Origin: Bacillus sp. HF117_J1_D
Lineage (GTDB): Bacteria; Bacillota; Bacilli; Bacillales; Bacillaceae_C
Assembly: GCA_009928435.1 (NCBI GenBank)
Contig: JAABNQ010000008.1
Span: forward strand, 1-64,000
Reading direction: 5' to 3'
DNA: 64,000 bases
Shown here: positions 17,705 to 25,363 of the stretch, piece after piece
Layout of the letters: each line of letters starts with the position of its first letter
Position numbering within the stretch: the stretch's first letter is position 1
Made by a program: the position numbers and the translations under genes
Notes under the pieces: model-generated
Databases searched by the model: none
What the model saw: the letters and a program-made list of their open reading frames with translations, nothing else
Told to the model about the DNA's origin: nothing

Positions 17705-17866
17705 TTACCATTCAAAATCTTCATGTCTGTGTCTACGCCTTCTACATCTGCACTCGAATTCACGCTCACGTTCTCTATCACGTCTTTCTTCACGGCACCT
17801 ACAAATAAATCTCCTTCTTCGTCTTCCCCTTTCTCCACCGACAAATTCATCTTCAAAAATAAACAT
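17705..17866 (-). CDS. Arg-rich small protein with two CRC motifs, 53 aa
   Basis: No family recognised. The start at 17866 is supported by GGGAGGTG 8 nt upstream. The product begins MFIFEDEFVGGERG and is then almost entirely charged: 19 of 53 residues are Arg, in blocks (RRRRR, RRRR) alternating with Glu/Asp, and there are two C-R-C motifs (about residues 22-24 and 39-41). Low-complexity Arg-rich small proteins of spore formers are often spore-coat or spore-core components, but that role is only a guess. A hairpin follows the stop. Confidence 0.65.
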   Translation of the reverse strand: MFIFEDEFVGGERGRRRRRFICRCREERRDREREREFECRCRRRRHRHEDFEW

Positions 17867-18344
17867 ATATCTAGCACCTCCCATGCTCTCTATTAAAGCC
17901 GGCTTCGATATTAACATATTGAAAAATATCAAATTTGATTGGACAGACCGTCTAATATAATCAAACATTTTTCGTGAACTACATCGCCATTGAAGTGGCA
18001 AGCTTCCAGTTTACGCAACGAACTGTTGTCCAGCCAACGCGTACACTGTCTGCGTGACCAACGCCACTACTGATTGAGGTGATATTGAGCAGTTTGCAGT
18101 TAAAGCGGGGAACGAGTGGTAGCAAAAGTTCCTATCATAAGAAATTTTCTTTCAATACGGCAACAATTAGCAAAATAAGCCATCCAACATACAAAATCGG
18201 TCGGAGAAAAACGAAATATTCGTTTCTCCGACCGATTCATTTTAGTCAGCCTCGCTCCTATGCCTTTTGTTAGATAGAAAGCTACATCATTTATTACACT
18301 ACCCATTCCATCGAACCATCGGCCTTTATTGACACAAGCTCAGC
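17867..18344. other. Intergenic region, no gene supported
   Basis: Contains only the hairpin at 18191-18237. Open frames of 64-68 codons on both strands lack ribosome binding sites and have no protein-like composition. A promoter for the Arg-rich gene should lie just above 17866, but no convincing boxes were found. Confidence 0.5.
18191..18237 (-). terminator. Terminator-like inverted repeat downstream of the 18345-18671 gene
   Basis: AATCGGTCGGAGAAA and TTTCTCCGACCGATT form a perfect 15-bp stem. On the minus strand it is followed by TTGT, a weak U-run. It is about 108 bp past the minus-strand gene and could serve as its terminator. Confidence 0.5.
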
Positions 18345-18671
18345 TCAAGGCGCATTCTGTCGAATTTTTAAATGACTAATATGTACGTTTCTAAACTTTA
18401 TGAACTCAAATAGCCTTTCATATCTGTCAATCAACTCCACTAAAGCCTTGTAATTAACCGTTACTGTTTCATTTCCATAGGAATCTATATCTTCATCTTC
18501 AGTCGTAAAAATTTTATTCTCCTCAATATCCCCTTTATAGTCTAATAGTCTCTCATGTTCTTCCAAAAGCTTATTCAAGGCTTTATAATTAACCTTGACT
18601 GCACCTCTGTCGTTTACTTCACTCATATTTTTTTTGATAATCTGAATAAAATTCATCTCATTTGTTGGCAA
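18345..18671 (-). CDS. Hypothetical protein with an internal duplication, 108 aa
   Basis: Function not recognised. Two similar segments are visible: VKVNYKALNKLLEEHERLLDY (about 25-45) and VTVNYKALVELIDRYERLFEF (about 70-90), joined by an acidic linker, so the protein is a tandem repeat of a short beta-helix unit. The start is probably the TTG at 18671, 4 nt after AGGGGAG; ATG 18656 lacks a ribosome binding site. No membrane segment. Confidence 0.65.
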   Translation of the reverse strand: MPTNEMNFIQIIKKNMSEVNDRGAVKVNYKALNKLLEEHERLLDYKGDIEENKIFTTEDEDIDSYGNETVTVNYKALVELIDRYERLFEFIKFRNVHISHLKIRQNAP

Positions 18672-18967
18672 ATTGACTCCCCTAACTATATTTTATACCA
18701 AAAAGGACTATTTCCCCACTGATATTAATCCCTATTATTGAACAATAATTGACAGATAGGCTTAAATTATTTGAATTTTTCCCATCAATTCATTTTCATC
18801 ATGTGACTTCTTTATTTAGGATTAAATGTCCAGGTCGGGTACAACTTTCTCAATCCAATCGGTTAGACTTCTAAAGCATATTTGAGCACATCCCCTCATA
18901 CAAATCCAATTATTTGAATGTATATTTTTTCCTTCGTTACAAAAACTGATAAAAAATGGAGGAAAAT
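18672..18967. other. AT-rich intergenic region
   Basis: Separates divergent small genes. No RNA, repeat or operator was recognised; promoters for both neighbours presumably lie here. Confidence 0.4.
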
Positions 18968-19135
18968 ATGGAGAACAATCTCAATGAACTCAGTCAACAA
19001 ATTCAAAATTTAAGAAAGTATCTGAACGAACTGGCAAAGTCTAAACAACTGTCAGACCCAAAGGTAATCGAAACAAGCCAAAAGCTAGACGAATTATTAA
19101 ATGAGTTTGAGCACCTAATAAAATCGAAAGATTAA
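18968..19135 (+). CDS. Spo0E-like aspartyl-phosphate phosphatase, 55 aa
   Basis: Small phosphatase predicted to dephosphorylate Spo0A-P or a related response regulator and delay sporulation. The 55-aa helical-hairpin protein contains the family motif SQKLDELLNEF (variant of SQELD) near residue 37. GGAGGA precedes the ATG by 4-5 nt. Length is typical (50-85 aa). Which member of the B. subtilis set (Spo0E, YnzD, YisI) it equals cannot be told. Confidence 0.85.
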   Translation: MENNLNELSQQIQNLRKYLNELAKSKQLSDPKVIETSQKLDELLNEFEHLIKSKD

Positions 19136-19286
19136 ATTTGCTTTTTAAAAAAGAATTGCCTAGATTAGCCGCTTCATGAGTTACTCCATTAAATATTCTT
19201 TTGTAAAACAAGTGGCTTTTTTCAACCTTTTGACCCTTAACCTATGAATCAGCATCGCAGTAATTAACAGAGGTGTGTTCAAATTA

Positions 19287-19754
19287 ATGAATAATAATCA
19301 TTCCATATTAATATGGAAATTGGCAATAGGCTCTGCTTTATCTTGGGAATTAGCCCAGCTACTTGGTTCAAAGCATCCCTATTTAGCCCCATTATCAGTT
19401 ATATTATGTCTTCAACCAACTCTTGATAAATCAATCCGAATCTCTATAAAACGGATAATTGGAACCATTATTGGTATTCTTGTAACAGTGCTAATTGCAA
19501 GCCATATCAAGATAAACGGCTTAAACTTAGGCTTATTAATTTTATTAGGCTGTTTTATAACTCAGTGGTTAAAGTTTGATAAAGTCGTCATTCATCATGC
19601 TGCAATCACAATGTTATTTGTTTTTGTATTTGAACACCAAACAAAACATTATGCCTTAGACAGAATGAGAGATGCTGTTGTCGGTGTCGTTGTGACAATA
19701 TTGATACAGTTCGTTTGGTTCCGGATCATGAAAAGAAGCAAAGCTGCATCATAG
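19287..19754 (+). CDS. FUSC / aromatic acid exporter-like membrane protein
   Basis: Integral membrane protein of 155 aa with about four to five helices and the family N-terminal pattern LAIGSALSWELAQLLG...HPYLAPLSVILCLQPT. It corresponds to the membrane half of the aromatic acid exporter (ArAE) family; the C-terminal soluble domain found in longer members is absent. ATG 19287 is chosen, 11 nt from AGAGGTG; an in-frame GTG at 19275 overlaps that site. Substrate unknown. Confidence 0.8.
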   Translation: MNNNHSILIWKLAIGSALSWELAQLLGSKHPYLAPLSVILCLQPTLDKSIRISIKRIIGTIIGILVTVLIASHIKINGLNLGLLILLGCFITQWLKFDKVVIHHAAITMLFVFVFEHQTKHYALDRMRDAVVGVVVTILIQFVWFRIMKRSKAAS

Positions 19755-19873
19755 AAGAATTTTGTAAAAGCTTTTTTTCTTAAATGGTAATATGAAATGC
19801 AACAATTCCCAAAACCCATATTTACCGCTGTTTGAATAGAGAAGTATGGAGGGAAAACAAAGGAGGGAATCCA

Positions 19874-20053
19874 TTGGATAAGAATCATGAAAAAAGCTTG
19901 AAACTTGCCGGCAGAAAGTACGAATTGAATGATCCCCATGAAAAAGACTCTATTTCAAAGGCACTTGCTGCCACCCATGAACAGGTTAGTGACGCTTACA
20001 TTGAAGGACAAATCGATCCAGTCATAGAAGAGGAAAACGGAGAAGATAGATAA
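19874..20053 (+). CDS. YozQ-like (DUF4025) small protein, 59 aa
   Basis: Small hydrophilic protein with the core LAGRKYELND...ALAATHEQVSDAYIEGQID, closely resembling B. subtilis YozQ. It starts at TTG 19874, 6 nt after AAAGGAGGG; the longer frame to 19832 has no ribosome binding site. Function unknown. Confidence 0.8.
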   Translation: MDKNHEKSLKLAGRKYELNDPHEKDSISKALAATHEQVSDAYIEGQIDPVIEEENGEDR

Positions 20054-20056
20054 CTA

Positions 20057-20080
20057 AAACGAAGAAACTTCTTCGCTTTT
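20057..20080 (+). terminator. Short terminator after the YozQ-like gene
   Basis: CGAAGAAACTTCTTCG self-pairs and is followed by CTTTTC, 5 bp past the stop. Confidence 0.6.
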
Positions 20081-20188
20081 CATTCATAGGTGTTGAAAAG
20101 CGAGCATTGTATTAAAAATCATTGTACAAACGGGAGCTGGATTCAAGCGACTCGAATAGAATGGACGAATTCCTACCGATCAAAAAAC

Positions 20189-20220
20189 ACCTCCTGCAGA
20201 TGATTGCAGGAGGTTTATCT
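20189..20220 (+). terminator. Terminator-like hairpin
   Basis: ACCTCCTGCA and TGCAGGAGGT form a perfect 10-bp stem around GATGAT, followed by TTATCT. No gene immediately precedes it, so its transcript is unclear. Confidence 0.5.
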
Positions 20221-20270
20221 ATGGCATAGATTTCGAGCATGTGCATACATTTAAACAAGGAGGAATGCTC

Positions 20271-20411
20271 ATGCAATTATGGGTCACTCTTGGATTGGCA
20301 GGCGTTTTGGCTGCCATCGCCGGATTTCTTGTCTACTTTATTCATAGCGTCTTAAATGATGACGATTCCCACACAATCGACTCGTTGCCACCAGATGAAA
20401 AAGAGAATTAA
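20271..20411 (+). CDS. One-helix membrane peptide, 46 aa
   Basis: AGGAGG lies 7 nt before the ATG. The product begins MQLWVTLGLAGVLAAIAGFL, a single membrane helix, followed by an acidic soluble tail (LNDDDSHTID...PPDEKEN). Probably a small integral membrane protein; no function recognised. It is followed by a second similar small gene. Confidence 0.65.
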   Translation: MQLWVTLGLAGVLAAIAGFLVYFIHSVLNDDDSHTIDSLPPDEKEN

Positions 20412-20523
20412 GAGAAATTTTCCTGTCATTGACAGGATTTTTATGTTTATCAGCTAAAAAAGAGGGAATAAGATATGTATCTTCATTGTTTCCACATTAC
20501 CGAAAAAATAGGAGGTAACTGAA

Positions 20524-20679
20524 TTGGATGTATCAATCTTGATCGGGCTTGTTATCTTTTTGTTGGTAGTCGCTCTGTTCTTAGTATTTTTTATCAGTTC
20601 CGCACTCAAATTCGAGGATGCAAACAAAGTAGACCAGCCCATATCCTCTAGCAAACTTGAAAACAGCAATAAACACTAA
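20524..20679 (+). CDS. Small membrane protein (YtzI-like), 51 aa
   Basis: Begins at TTG 20524, 8 nt after AGGAGG. One membrane helix (SILIGLVIFLLVVALFLVFF) and a polar tail (FEDANKVDQPISS). Size and layout resemble the B. subtilis YtzI type of small membrane protein. Function unknown. Confidence 0.65.
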   Translation: MDVSILIGLVIFLLVVALFLVFFISSALKFEDANKVDQPISSSKLENSNKH

Positions 20680-20691
20680 CTATGTTTTAGA

Positions 20692-20722
20692 AGCTCCTGC
20701 CAAAATTAGCAGGAGTTCTTTA
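20692..20722. terminator. Terminator between the small membrane gene and pabC
   Basis: CTCCTGC pairs with GCAGGAG around a loop of about 8 nt, followed by TTCTTTATT. It lies between convergent genes and may serve both. Confidence 0.7.
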
Positions 20723-20725
20723 TTA

Positions 20726-21562
20726 TCATTCGATGATACATTTTTGATACAATCCGTACAGCTTTTGTACAATGGCCCCTTCCTGCCCTGGAAATGTCTT
20801 CCCTTCGTATTCCTTTACAGGGACAATTTCCTGAATGGAATTGGTAAAGAATATTTCATCTGCCAGGATGAGCGCCTCCTCTTTATAGAACCCTTCTTCT
20901 ACAGGTATCCCCAATCTCTCAGCAAGCCGGAATATGAACTGCCTTGTAATTCCATTCAGTATTCCAGTTTCAATTGCCGGGGTATATATCTTCCGATCTT
21001 TCACCCAAAACAGATTTGAAGTAACACCTTCCGCCAAATAGCCATCTTCAGAAAGAAAGATCCCCTCTTTCCCTGGATCAGCGCCAAGCTCACGCTTAGC
21101 AGCTATATTATTAAAAAAATGATGGGATTTTAAACGTGTTTTCGTTTCAGGCGTGTTGCGCCTTATTGTTAAGAGCACCGCTTCCTTCTCTCGAAGCGGC
21201 TCAAGACGAGGAAGCTCCTTTTGAAAAATGATGACTGTCGGCTCCGAGTATAAACTGGTCTGCAAACCTATTTCTGCGGGCCCTGCCGAAACATTCATCC
21301 TTATATAAGAATCCCGCAACTGATTAAGCTCCGATAGTTTTTCAATGGCGGATAAGACTTCTTCCCTTTCAAAAATGCGATTTATTCCCATCTCTACAAG
21401 TGCTGTATTCAGCCGCTCAAGATGTTCATCGAGTAAAAAAGGCATTCCCCCATATGTTCGGAACGTTTCAAACGCCCCCACACCATATAAATAACCATGA
21501 TCAAATGGGGAAATGAGCGCCTTTTCTTTCTCAATGATTTCGCCGTTCAAAAAAATATACAT
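20726..21562 (-). CDS. pabC: 4-amino-4-deoxychorismate lyase PabC
   Basis: PLP enzyme (fold IV aminotransferase family) that releases pyruvate from aminodeoxychorismate to give p-aminobenzoate for folate. The 278-aa protein has the family N-terminus MYIFLNGEI, the substrate/PLP region RTYGGMPFLLDEHLERL, the PLP lysine region TRLKSHHFFNN and EGVTSNLFWVKD. ATG 21562 immediately follows the pabA stop, giving coupled translation. Last gene of pabB-pabA-pabC. Confidence 0.9.
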   Translation of the reverse strand: MYIFLNGEIIEKEKALISPFDHGYLYGVGAFETFRTYGGMPFLLDEHLERLNTALVEMGINRIFEREEVLSAIEKLSELNQLRDSYIRMNVSAGPAEIGLQTSLYSEPTVIIFQKELPRLEPLREKEAVLLTIRRNTPETKTRLKSHHFFNNIAAKRELGADPGKEGIFLSEDGYLAEGVTSNLFWVKDRKIYTPAIETGILNGITRQFIFRLAERLGIPVEEGFYKEEALILADEIFFTNSIQEIVPVKEYEGKTFPGQEGAIVQKLYGLYQKCIIE

Positions 21563-21563
21563 G

Positions 21564-22145
21564 TCAGTCCACAACCATCCGATGATATTCAATAAAGTTT
21601 TTAAACAATTGCTCCCCCACCTCAGTCATAATTGATTCGGGATTAAATTGCAAACCTTCCACGGGGTAATCCTTATGCCTGATGGCCATGATCTCCTCTT
21701 TCGAGCTCCATGCCGACACAACCAGACAATCAGGGAGATTTTCATTGCTAATCATTAATGAATGATAGCGGGTAGCAGAAAAAGGTTGCTCGATCTTCCT
21801 GAAAATGGTTTCTCCATCGTGAAAAATATCCATTGCCTTACCCGGGAGAAGGTTGTCTGTCTTTTCCAACTCTCCTCCAAAGGCTTCAGCAATTGCATGG
21901 CAACCCAAACCCACTCCAAGGATAGGAACTTTACCTGAAAAGCGTTCAATCGCTTCCCTCGTAACTCCGTCTGAAGCGGGTCTTCCAGGCCCAGATGAAA
22001 TCACAATATACTTAGGTTTCAACAGATTGATCTCCTCAATTGAAAGTTTGTCATACCTTTTCACAAGGATATCCCTATTTATTTTCCCTAACGCTTGAGC
22101 GATATTGTATGTGAAAGAATCATCATGATCGATGATAAGGATCAT
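21564..22145 (-). CDS. pabA: PabA/TrpG-type glutamine amidotransferase subunit lacking catalytic residues
   Basis: Class I amidotransferase partner of PabB, 193 aa, from an ATG that overlaps the pabB stop (ATGA). The family frame is intact: IIDHDDSFTYN, SSGPGRPASDG, YHSLMI and VEGLQFNPESI. However, the nucleophile-elbow motif GVCLGHQ reads GVGLGCH, replacing the catalytic Cys with Gly, and the HPES motif reads NPES, replacing the catalytic His with Asn. By family knowledge it should not hydrolyse glutamine. Either PabB here works with ammonia, another TrpG supplies it, or this subunit has a structural role. Confidence 0.88.
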   Translation of the reverse strand: MILIIDHDDSFTYNIAQALGKINRDILVKRYDKLSIEEINLLKPKYIVISSGPGRPASDGVTREAIERFSGKVPILGVGLGCHAIAEAFGGELEKTDNLLPGKAMDIFHDGETIFRKIEQPFSATRYHSLMISNENLPDCLVVSAWSSKEEIMAIRHKDYPVEGLQFNPESIMTEVGEQLFKNFIEYHRMVVD

Positions 22146-23548
22146 GCGAATGCCCCCTCTTTCTCCGCCTCTTCCTTTGCCTTCCAAAGGGCAGCTGCCT
22201 TATTCAGTGACTCTTCGTATTCCGCTTTCGGGTCCGAGTCAATCACGATTCCAGCCCCAGCCTGTACATGACACAGTTGATCCTTGATGACCATCGTCCT
22301 AATTACAATGTTTAAGTGAGCATCTCCATTGAATCCGATCCAGCCCATTGTCCCCGTATATACGCCCCGTTTGACAGGCTCCAGTTCTTCGACAATTTCC
22401 AGCGTTCTTTTCTTCGGTGCGCCGGTGATGCTGCCACCTGGAAAAACTGCTTCAATCAAGTCATATACATTTTTTTCTTCAGATAATGTTCCGTTTACAT
22501 GTGAAACGATATGCATGACGTGTGAATATTTTTCAATCACCATCAATTCATCCACTTGTACACTGCCAAATTCACACACCTTGCCAAAATCATTTCTCTC
22601 CAAATCAACAAGCATGATATGCTCTGCCAGATCCTTTTCATTGGAGAGCAGTTCCTTTTCAAGCTGCCTATCTTCTTCCTCGTTATTTCCCCGCGGCCTT
22701 GTCCCACCAATTGGCCTTGTTCCGACTTTTCTTCCGTCTTTTTTGATCAAAAGCTCTGGAGAACCAGAAACAATTTGGAATTCCGGTGTATGGAAATAGC
22801 CCATATAAGGTGAGGGATTTAAAGTTCTCAGTTTTTTATACACATTGAAAGGCGTTGTGAACAACTGATCTGATTGCCGAACCGTCAGATTGACTTGACT
22901 AACATCGCCTTCCCGTATGTAATTCTTCACTTTTTCAACAGCAGCAATAAAATTGGTTTCACTTAAAGATAGCTGGGGCTGACTCTCACCACCGTCATTC
23001 GCCGCTGCCAACGAATTGTTCAACTCTACTTCCGCAGCCTTAAGCCAAGCCCTCTTTGATTCTATTAATCTTTCCTTTGCCAAATCCCCGTTCAATGTCA
23101 GCAACCACAAGCATTGTTCTTCATGATCAAACACTGACCATTCATCGAACACAAGAAAATAAAAGAGCGGCATCTTCATATCATCCTCAGCTTTATGAGG
23201 TAGATGCTCAATGCACCATGCATAATCATAGCTTATATATCCAATCGCTCCTCCCTGAAAGTCAGGCAGTCCTGGTAATGGAGGAAAGGAAAATCTATTC
23301 ATCCACTTTTCCAGCGTTTGAAGGGGATTTCCTTCCATTACTTCGGTCTGATTCCCCTGTGTTATTTCAATCTTTCGTTCACCTGCACTAATGATAGCAA
23401 ACGGGTCGATTCCTGCAATACTGTATCTCCCCGTCTGGCCGCTCTCTAAAAGAACATGCTGTTCTTTGTCAGTGGTTAAGTTGGAATACGCCTTAAAAAA
23501 CCTATCCTGATCAAATGGTATTTTTTCAAACATCACAGGCTGCTCCAT
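22142..23548 (-). CDS. pabB: Aminodeoxychorismate synthase component I (PabB)
   Basis: Chorismate-binding enzyme making 4-amino-4-deoxychorismate. The 468-aa protein has an N-terminal anthranilate-synthase-like domain (about 10-150) and a C-terminal chorismate-binding domain with VSQVNLTVRQ, GSPELLI, GTRPIGGTRPRG, MLVDLERND and FPGGSITGAPK. The position held by the active-site Lys in E. coli PabB (PIKGT) is Gly here (PIGGT). Its neighbours PabA and PabC support the role in PABA synthesis, but no folP, folB or folK follows, unlike the B. subtilis folate operon, so a second pab set may exist. Confidence 0.88.
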   Translation of the reverse strand: MEQPVMFEKIPFDQDRFFKAYSNLTTDKEQHVLLESGQTGRYSIAGIDPFAIISAGERKIEITQGNQTEVMEGNPLQTLEKWMNRFSFPPLPGLPDFQGGAIGYISYDYAWCIEHLPHKAEDDMKMPLFYFLVFDEWSVFDHEEQCLWLLTLNGDLAKERLIESKRAWLKAAEVELNNSLAAANDGGESQPQLSLSETNFIAAVEKVKNYIREGDVSQVNLTVRQSDQLFTTPFNVYKKLRTLNPSPYMGYFHTPEFQIVSGSPELLIKKDGRKVGTRPIGGTRPRGNNEEEDRQLEKELLSNEKDLAEHIMLVDLERNDFGKVCEFGSVQVDELMVIEKYSHVMHIVSHVNGTLSEEKNVYDLIEAVFPGGSITGAPKKRTLEIVEELEPVKRGVYTGTMGWIGFNGDAHLNIVIRTMVIKDQLCHVQAGAGIVIDSDPKAEYEESLNKAAALWKAKEEAEKEGAFA

Positions 23549-23580
23549 AACTGCAACACTTCCTATCTATGAGGTTAAAT

Positions 23581-23764
23581 CGCCTTGGCGTATTTGCGCC
23601 CAGATTTTATCGAGCTTAGGCTCGATACATTTCCTCTGAAAATCTGTGGGCTTTACTGGGTTGAACCCCAACTGAACGAATACCAGCAGGCATTCATCTC
23701 ACCACTTACAGAGGTGGGAGACTTCTGCTGAATAAAGTTAAAATACGAAAAGCCCTACTCACGA
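23581..23764 (+). repeat. Dispersed structured repeat element, copy B
   Basis: Runs from CGCCTTGGCGTATTTGCGCC to CCCTACTCACG and shares blocks in the same order with copies C and D: TTATCGAGC hairpin, AAAATCTGTGG, GAACCCCAACTGAA, GGCATTCATCTCACCACTTACAG, GACTTCTGCTGAA. It lacks most of the internal CCGCCGGAGGCTTTAAC block. It lies just upstream of pabB. Confidence 0.85.
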
Positions 23765-24016
23765 TTTTAAAGCATATATAATCGAAAGGACAAGCAGCAT
23801 TGGATTTTTTCTACGTCTGGACTTACTCTATTCATAAGTATGGATCCAATCTATAGCACCGAACGACTGTTGTCATCTCCAAGCCTTGTTAGAGACGCTC
23901 TCCACTCTTTCTCAACAGGTTAAAACCTCCTCTAACTAACAGAAAAAGCACCCATACCCGATGCCAGCTGGATATAGATGCTGTTACATTATTCCTATGA
24001 CTGAAACCCTTATCAT
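23765..24016. other. Intergenic region between repeat copy B and the endonuclease pair
   Basis: No gene supported. The pabB promoter is expected upstream of 23548, so it either lies in the repeat or reads through it from here. No T-box or riboswitch was recognised. Confidence 0.4.
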
Positions 24017-24045
24017 TTGTTGACTGTTTAAACATCCCCTATAAT
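24017..24045 (+). promoter_or_regulatory. SigA-type promoter of the small gene and endonuclease I
   Basis: TTGTTG and a perfect TATAAT separated by 17 nt; the -10 ends 26 bp before the ATG at 24071. Confidence 0.65.
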
Positions 24046-24070
24046 AGATGCAAGGAAGGAAAGGTGAAAG

Positions 24071-24343
24071 ATGGAATTGCTTGAATGGTCATACACAAGG
24101 CATTACAATATTAAGGCTCGTTTTGAACCCTTTGTTCATTCAGACGTCCTCTTCAGACAAATTAAAGATTACTATTTTATATATACGGTTCGCTGGTCGG
24201 ATTTGGATCCGGTGGTAGAACGCGAACATTTAGAAGAAATGGAAATATTGATAAACTGCGAGCTCGGTACAGAGCATTCCTATTTTAAGAGATTGGCCTT
24301 TTCAGAGAGCGAACGGAGTGAATATCATGACCGTTCATCTTGA
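24071..24343 (+). CDS. Hypothetical protein overlapping endonuclease I, 90 aa
   Basis: AAGGAAAGGTGAAAG precedes the ATG. The product (MELLEWSYTRHYNIKARF...) is aromatic-rich and acidic, with no membrane segment and no family I recognise. It overlaps the next gene by 17 nt, so the two are translated together. An acidic small partner just before a nuclease could be a regulator or inhibitor, but that is speculation from position only. Confidence 0.7.
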   Translation: MELLEWSYTRHYNIKARFEPFVHSDVLFRQIKDYYFIYTVRWSDLDPVVEREHLEEMEILINCELGTEHSYFKRLAFSESERSEYHDRSS

Positions 24344-25190
24344 ACGATCCTTCGAAGAATTGGAAAGAACGCTTCGAAGATTAAGAGAAGAAGAGATTGT
24401 CTATTACGATGAAAAAAAAGACCGGAAGGCGGTAACGAAATATTACCGTAAAGTGAATATCCGGAAGCCAAAATTCCAACAGCTCTATTCATTATTGGAA
24501 CGCTCTCACAAGAACAGGCTCCCTTATTTTATCAGTAAAGACCAGTTTCTATACACATGGGTTGACCTTCAGCCGGACTACACAATCAAAAGCATTTATT
24601 CTGGCAAGGAAGATGACCCGGCGGATCTGATTAGAAAAGACTTCGAAGTGAGCAGGCTTTATGAAGAGTTTCAGGATTTTCTTGCGAATAGGGAACAAAC
24701 CATTATTCGCCAGCCTCTTCCAGAGGAACTCAAATTTAATGCGGAACATATTGTACCGCAGTCCTGGTTCATTGGCCGCGAGCCCATGAAAGGAGACTTG
24801 CACCATCTTTTTGCCTGCGAACCAAGCTGCAACGCTACCCGCTCCAATTTTCCTTACTTCGATTTTCCAAATTATAACCCAGAATCACCTGATGAAACAA
24901 TCAGAAACCACTGTGGTGTAGCAGCCGCTAATCTGTTCGAGCCAGAATTTGGAAAAGGTACCGTTGCCAGAGCCATGCTCTACTTTCTGCTTCGTTATCC
25001 TAAGTCCATTAAAAAACGTTTCAGAAGTAAGGTCAACTTTAACCTGTTAAGAGACTGGAATCAAAAGTTCCCACCGGATCTGTATGAAAAACACCGAAAT
25101 CAAGCCATTTACCACATTCAAGGAAACCGTAATCCCTTTATTGACTTTCCGGAGCTGGCTGACGTCCTTTATATTCCATTAAGGTGGTAA
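24327..25190 (+). CDS. Endonuclease I-family nuclease without a signal peptide
   Basis: Member of the endonuclease I (EndA/Bsn) family, metal-dependent non-specific nucleases with a beta-beta-alpha-metal site. The core is at residues 138-175: FNAEHIVPQSWF with catalytic His141, then KGDLHHLFACEPSCNATRSN with the metal-binding Asn. At 287 aa it has a hydrophilic, highly charged N-terminus (MTVHLERSFEELERTLRRL) and no secretion signal, unlike secreted Bsn. ATG 24327 is preferred, 8 nt after GGAG; a GTG at 24318 is the alternative. It therefore appears to be intracellular. Confidence 0.85.
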   Translation: MTVHLERSFEELERTLRRLREEEIVYYDEKKDRKAVTKYYRKVNIRKPKFQQLYSLLERSHKNRLPYFISKDQFLYTWVDLQPDYTIKSIYSGKEDDPADLIRKDFEVSRLYEEFQDFLANREQTIIRQPLPEELKFNAEHIVPQSWFIGREPMKGDLHHLFACEPSCNATRSNFPYFDFPNYNPESPDETIRNHCGVAAANLFEPEFGKGTVARAMLYFLLRYPKSIKKRFRSKVNFNLLRDWNQKFPPDLYEKHRNQAIYHIQGNRNPFIDFPELADVLYIPLRW

Positions 25191-25204
25191 AACTGGATAT
25201 CTCG

Positions 25205-25245
25205 ACCAAGGGCATCGGCCGATATTCGGCAATGCCCTACCCCCA
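25205..25245 (+). terminator. Possible terminator between endonuclease I and the helicase gene
   Basis: GGGCAT...ATGCCC with an inner CGGCCGATATTCGG forms an imperfect hairpin about 20 bp beyond the stop. No strong T-run follows. Confidence 0.4.
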
Positions 25246-25363
25246 TATAGGAAATATACTGTCCGAAAAAACGCAATACTATCTAGAAAAGGGAAATATT
25301 CCCCAGTTTGGTCGAGTTACTAGCCGAAAAAGATAGTATACTTTCCTTGCTGATATGCGTTTC

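Noticed and set aside
17396-18344. Integrated element at tRNA-Arg
   Set aside because: No integrase, phage gene or direct repeat of the tRNA 3' end was found in the window.
20189-20220. Riboswitch or small RNA at the isolated hairpin
   Set aside because: Only a simple 10-bp terminator-like hairpin; no conserved RNA motif visible.
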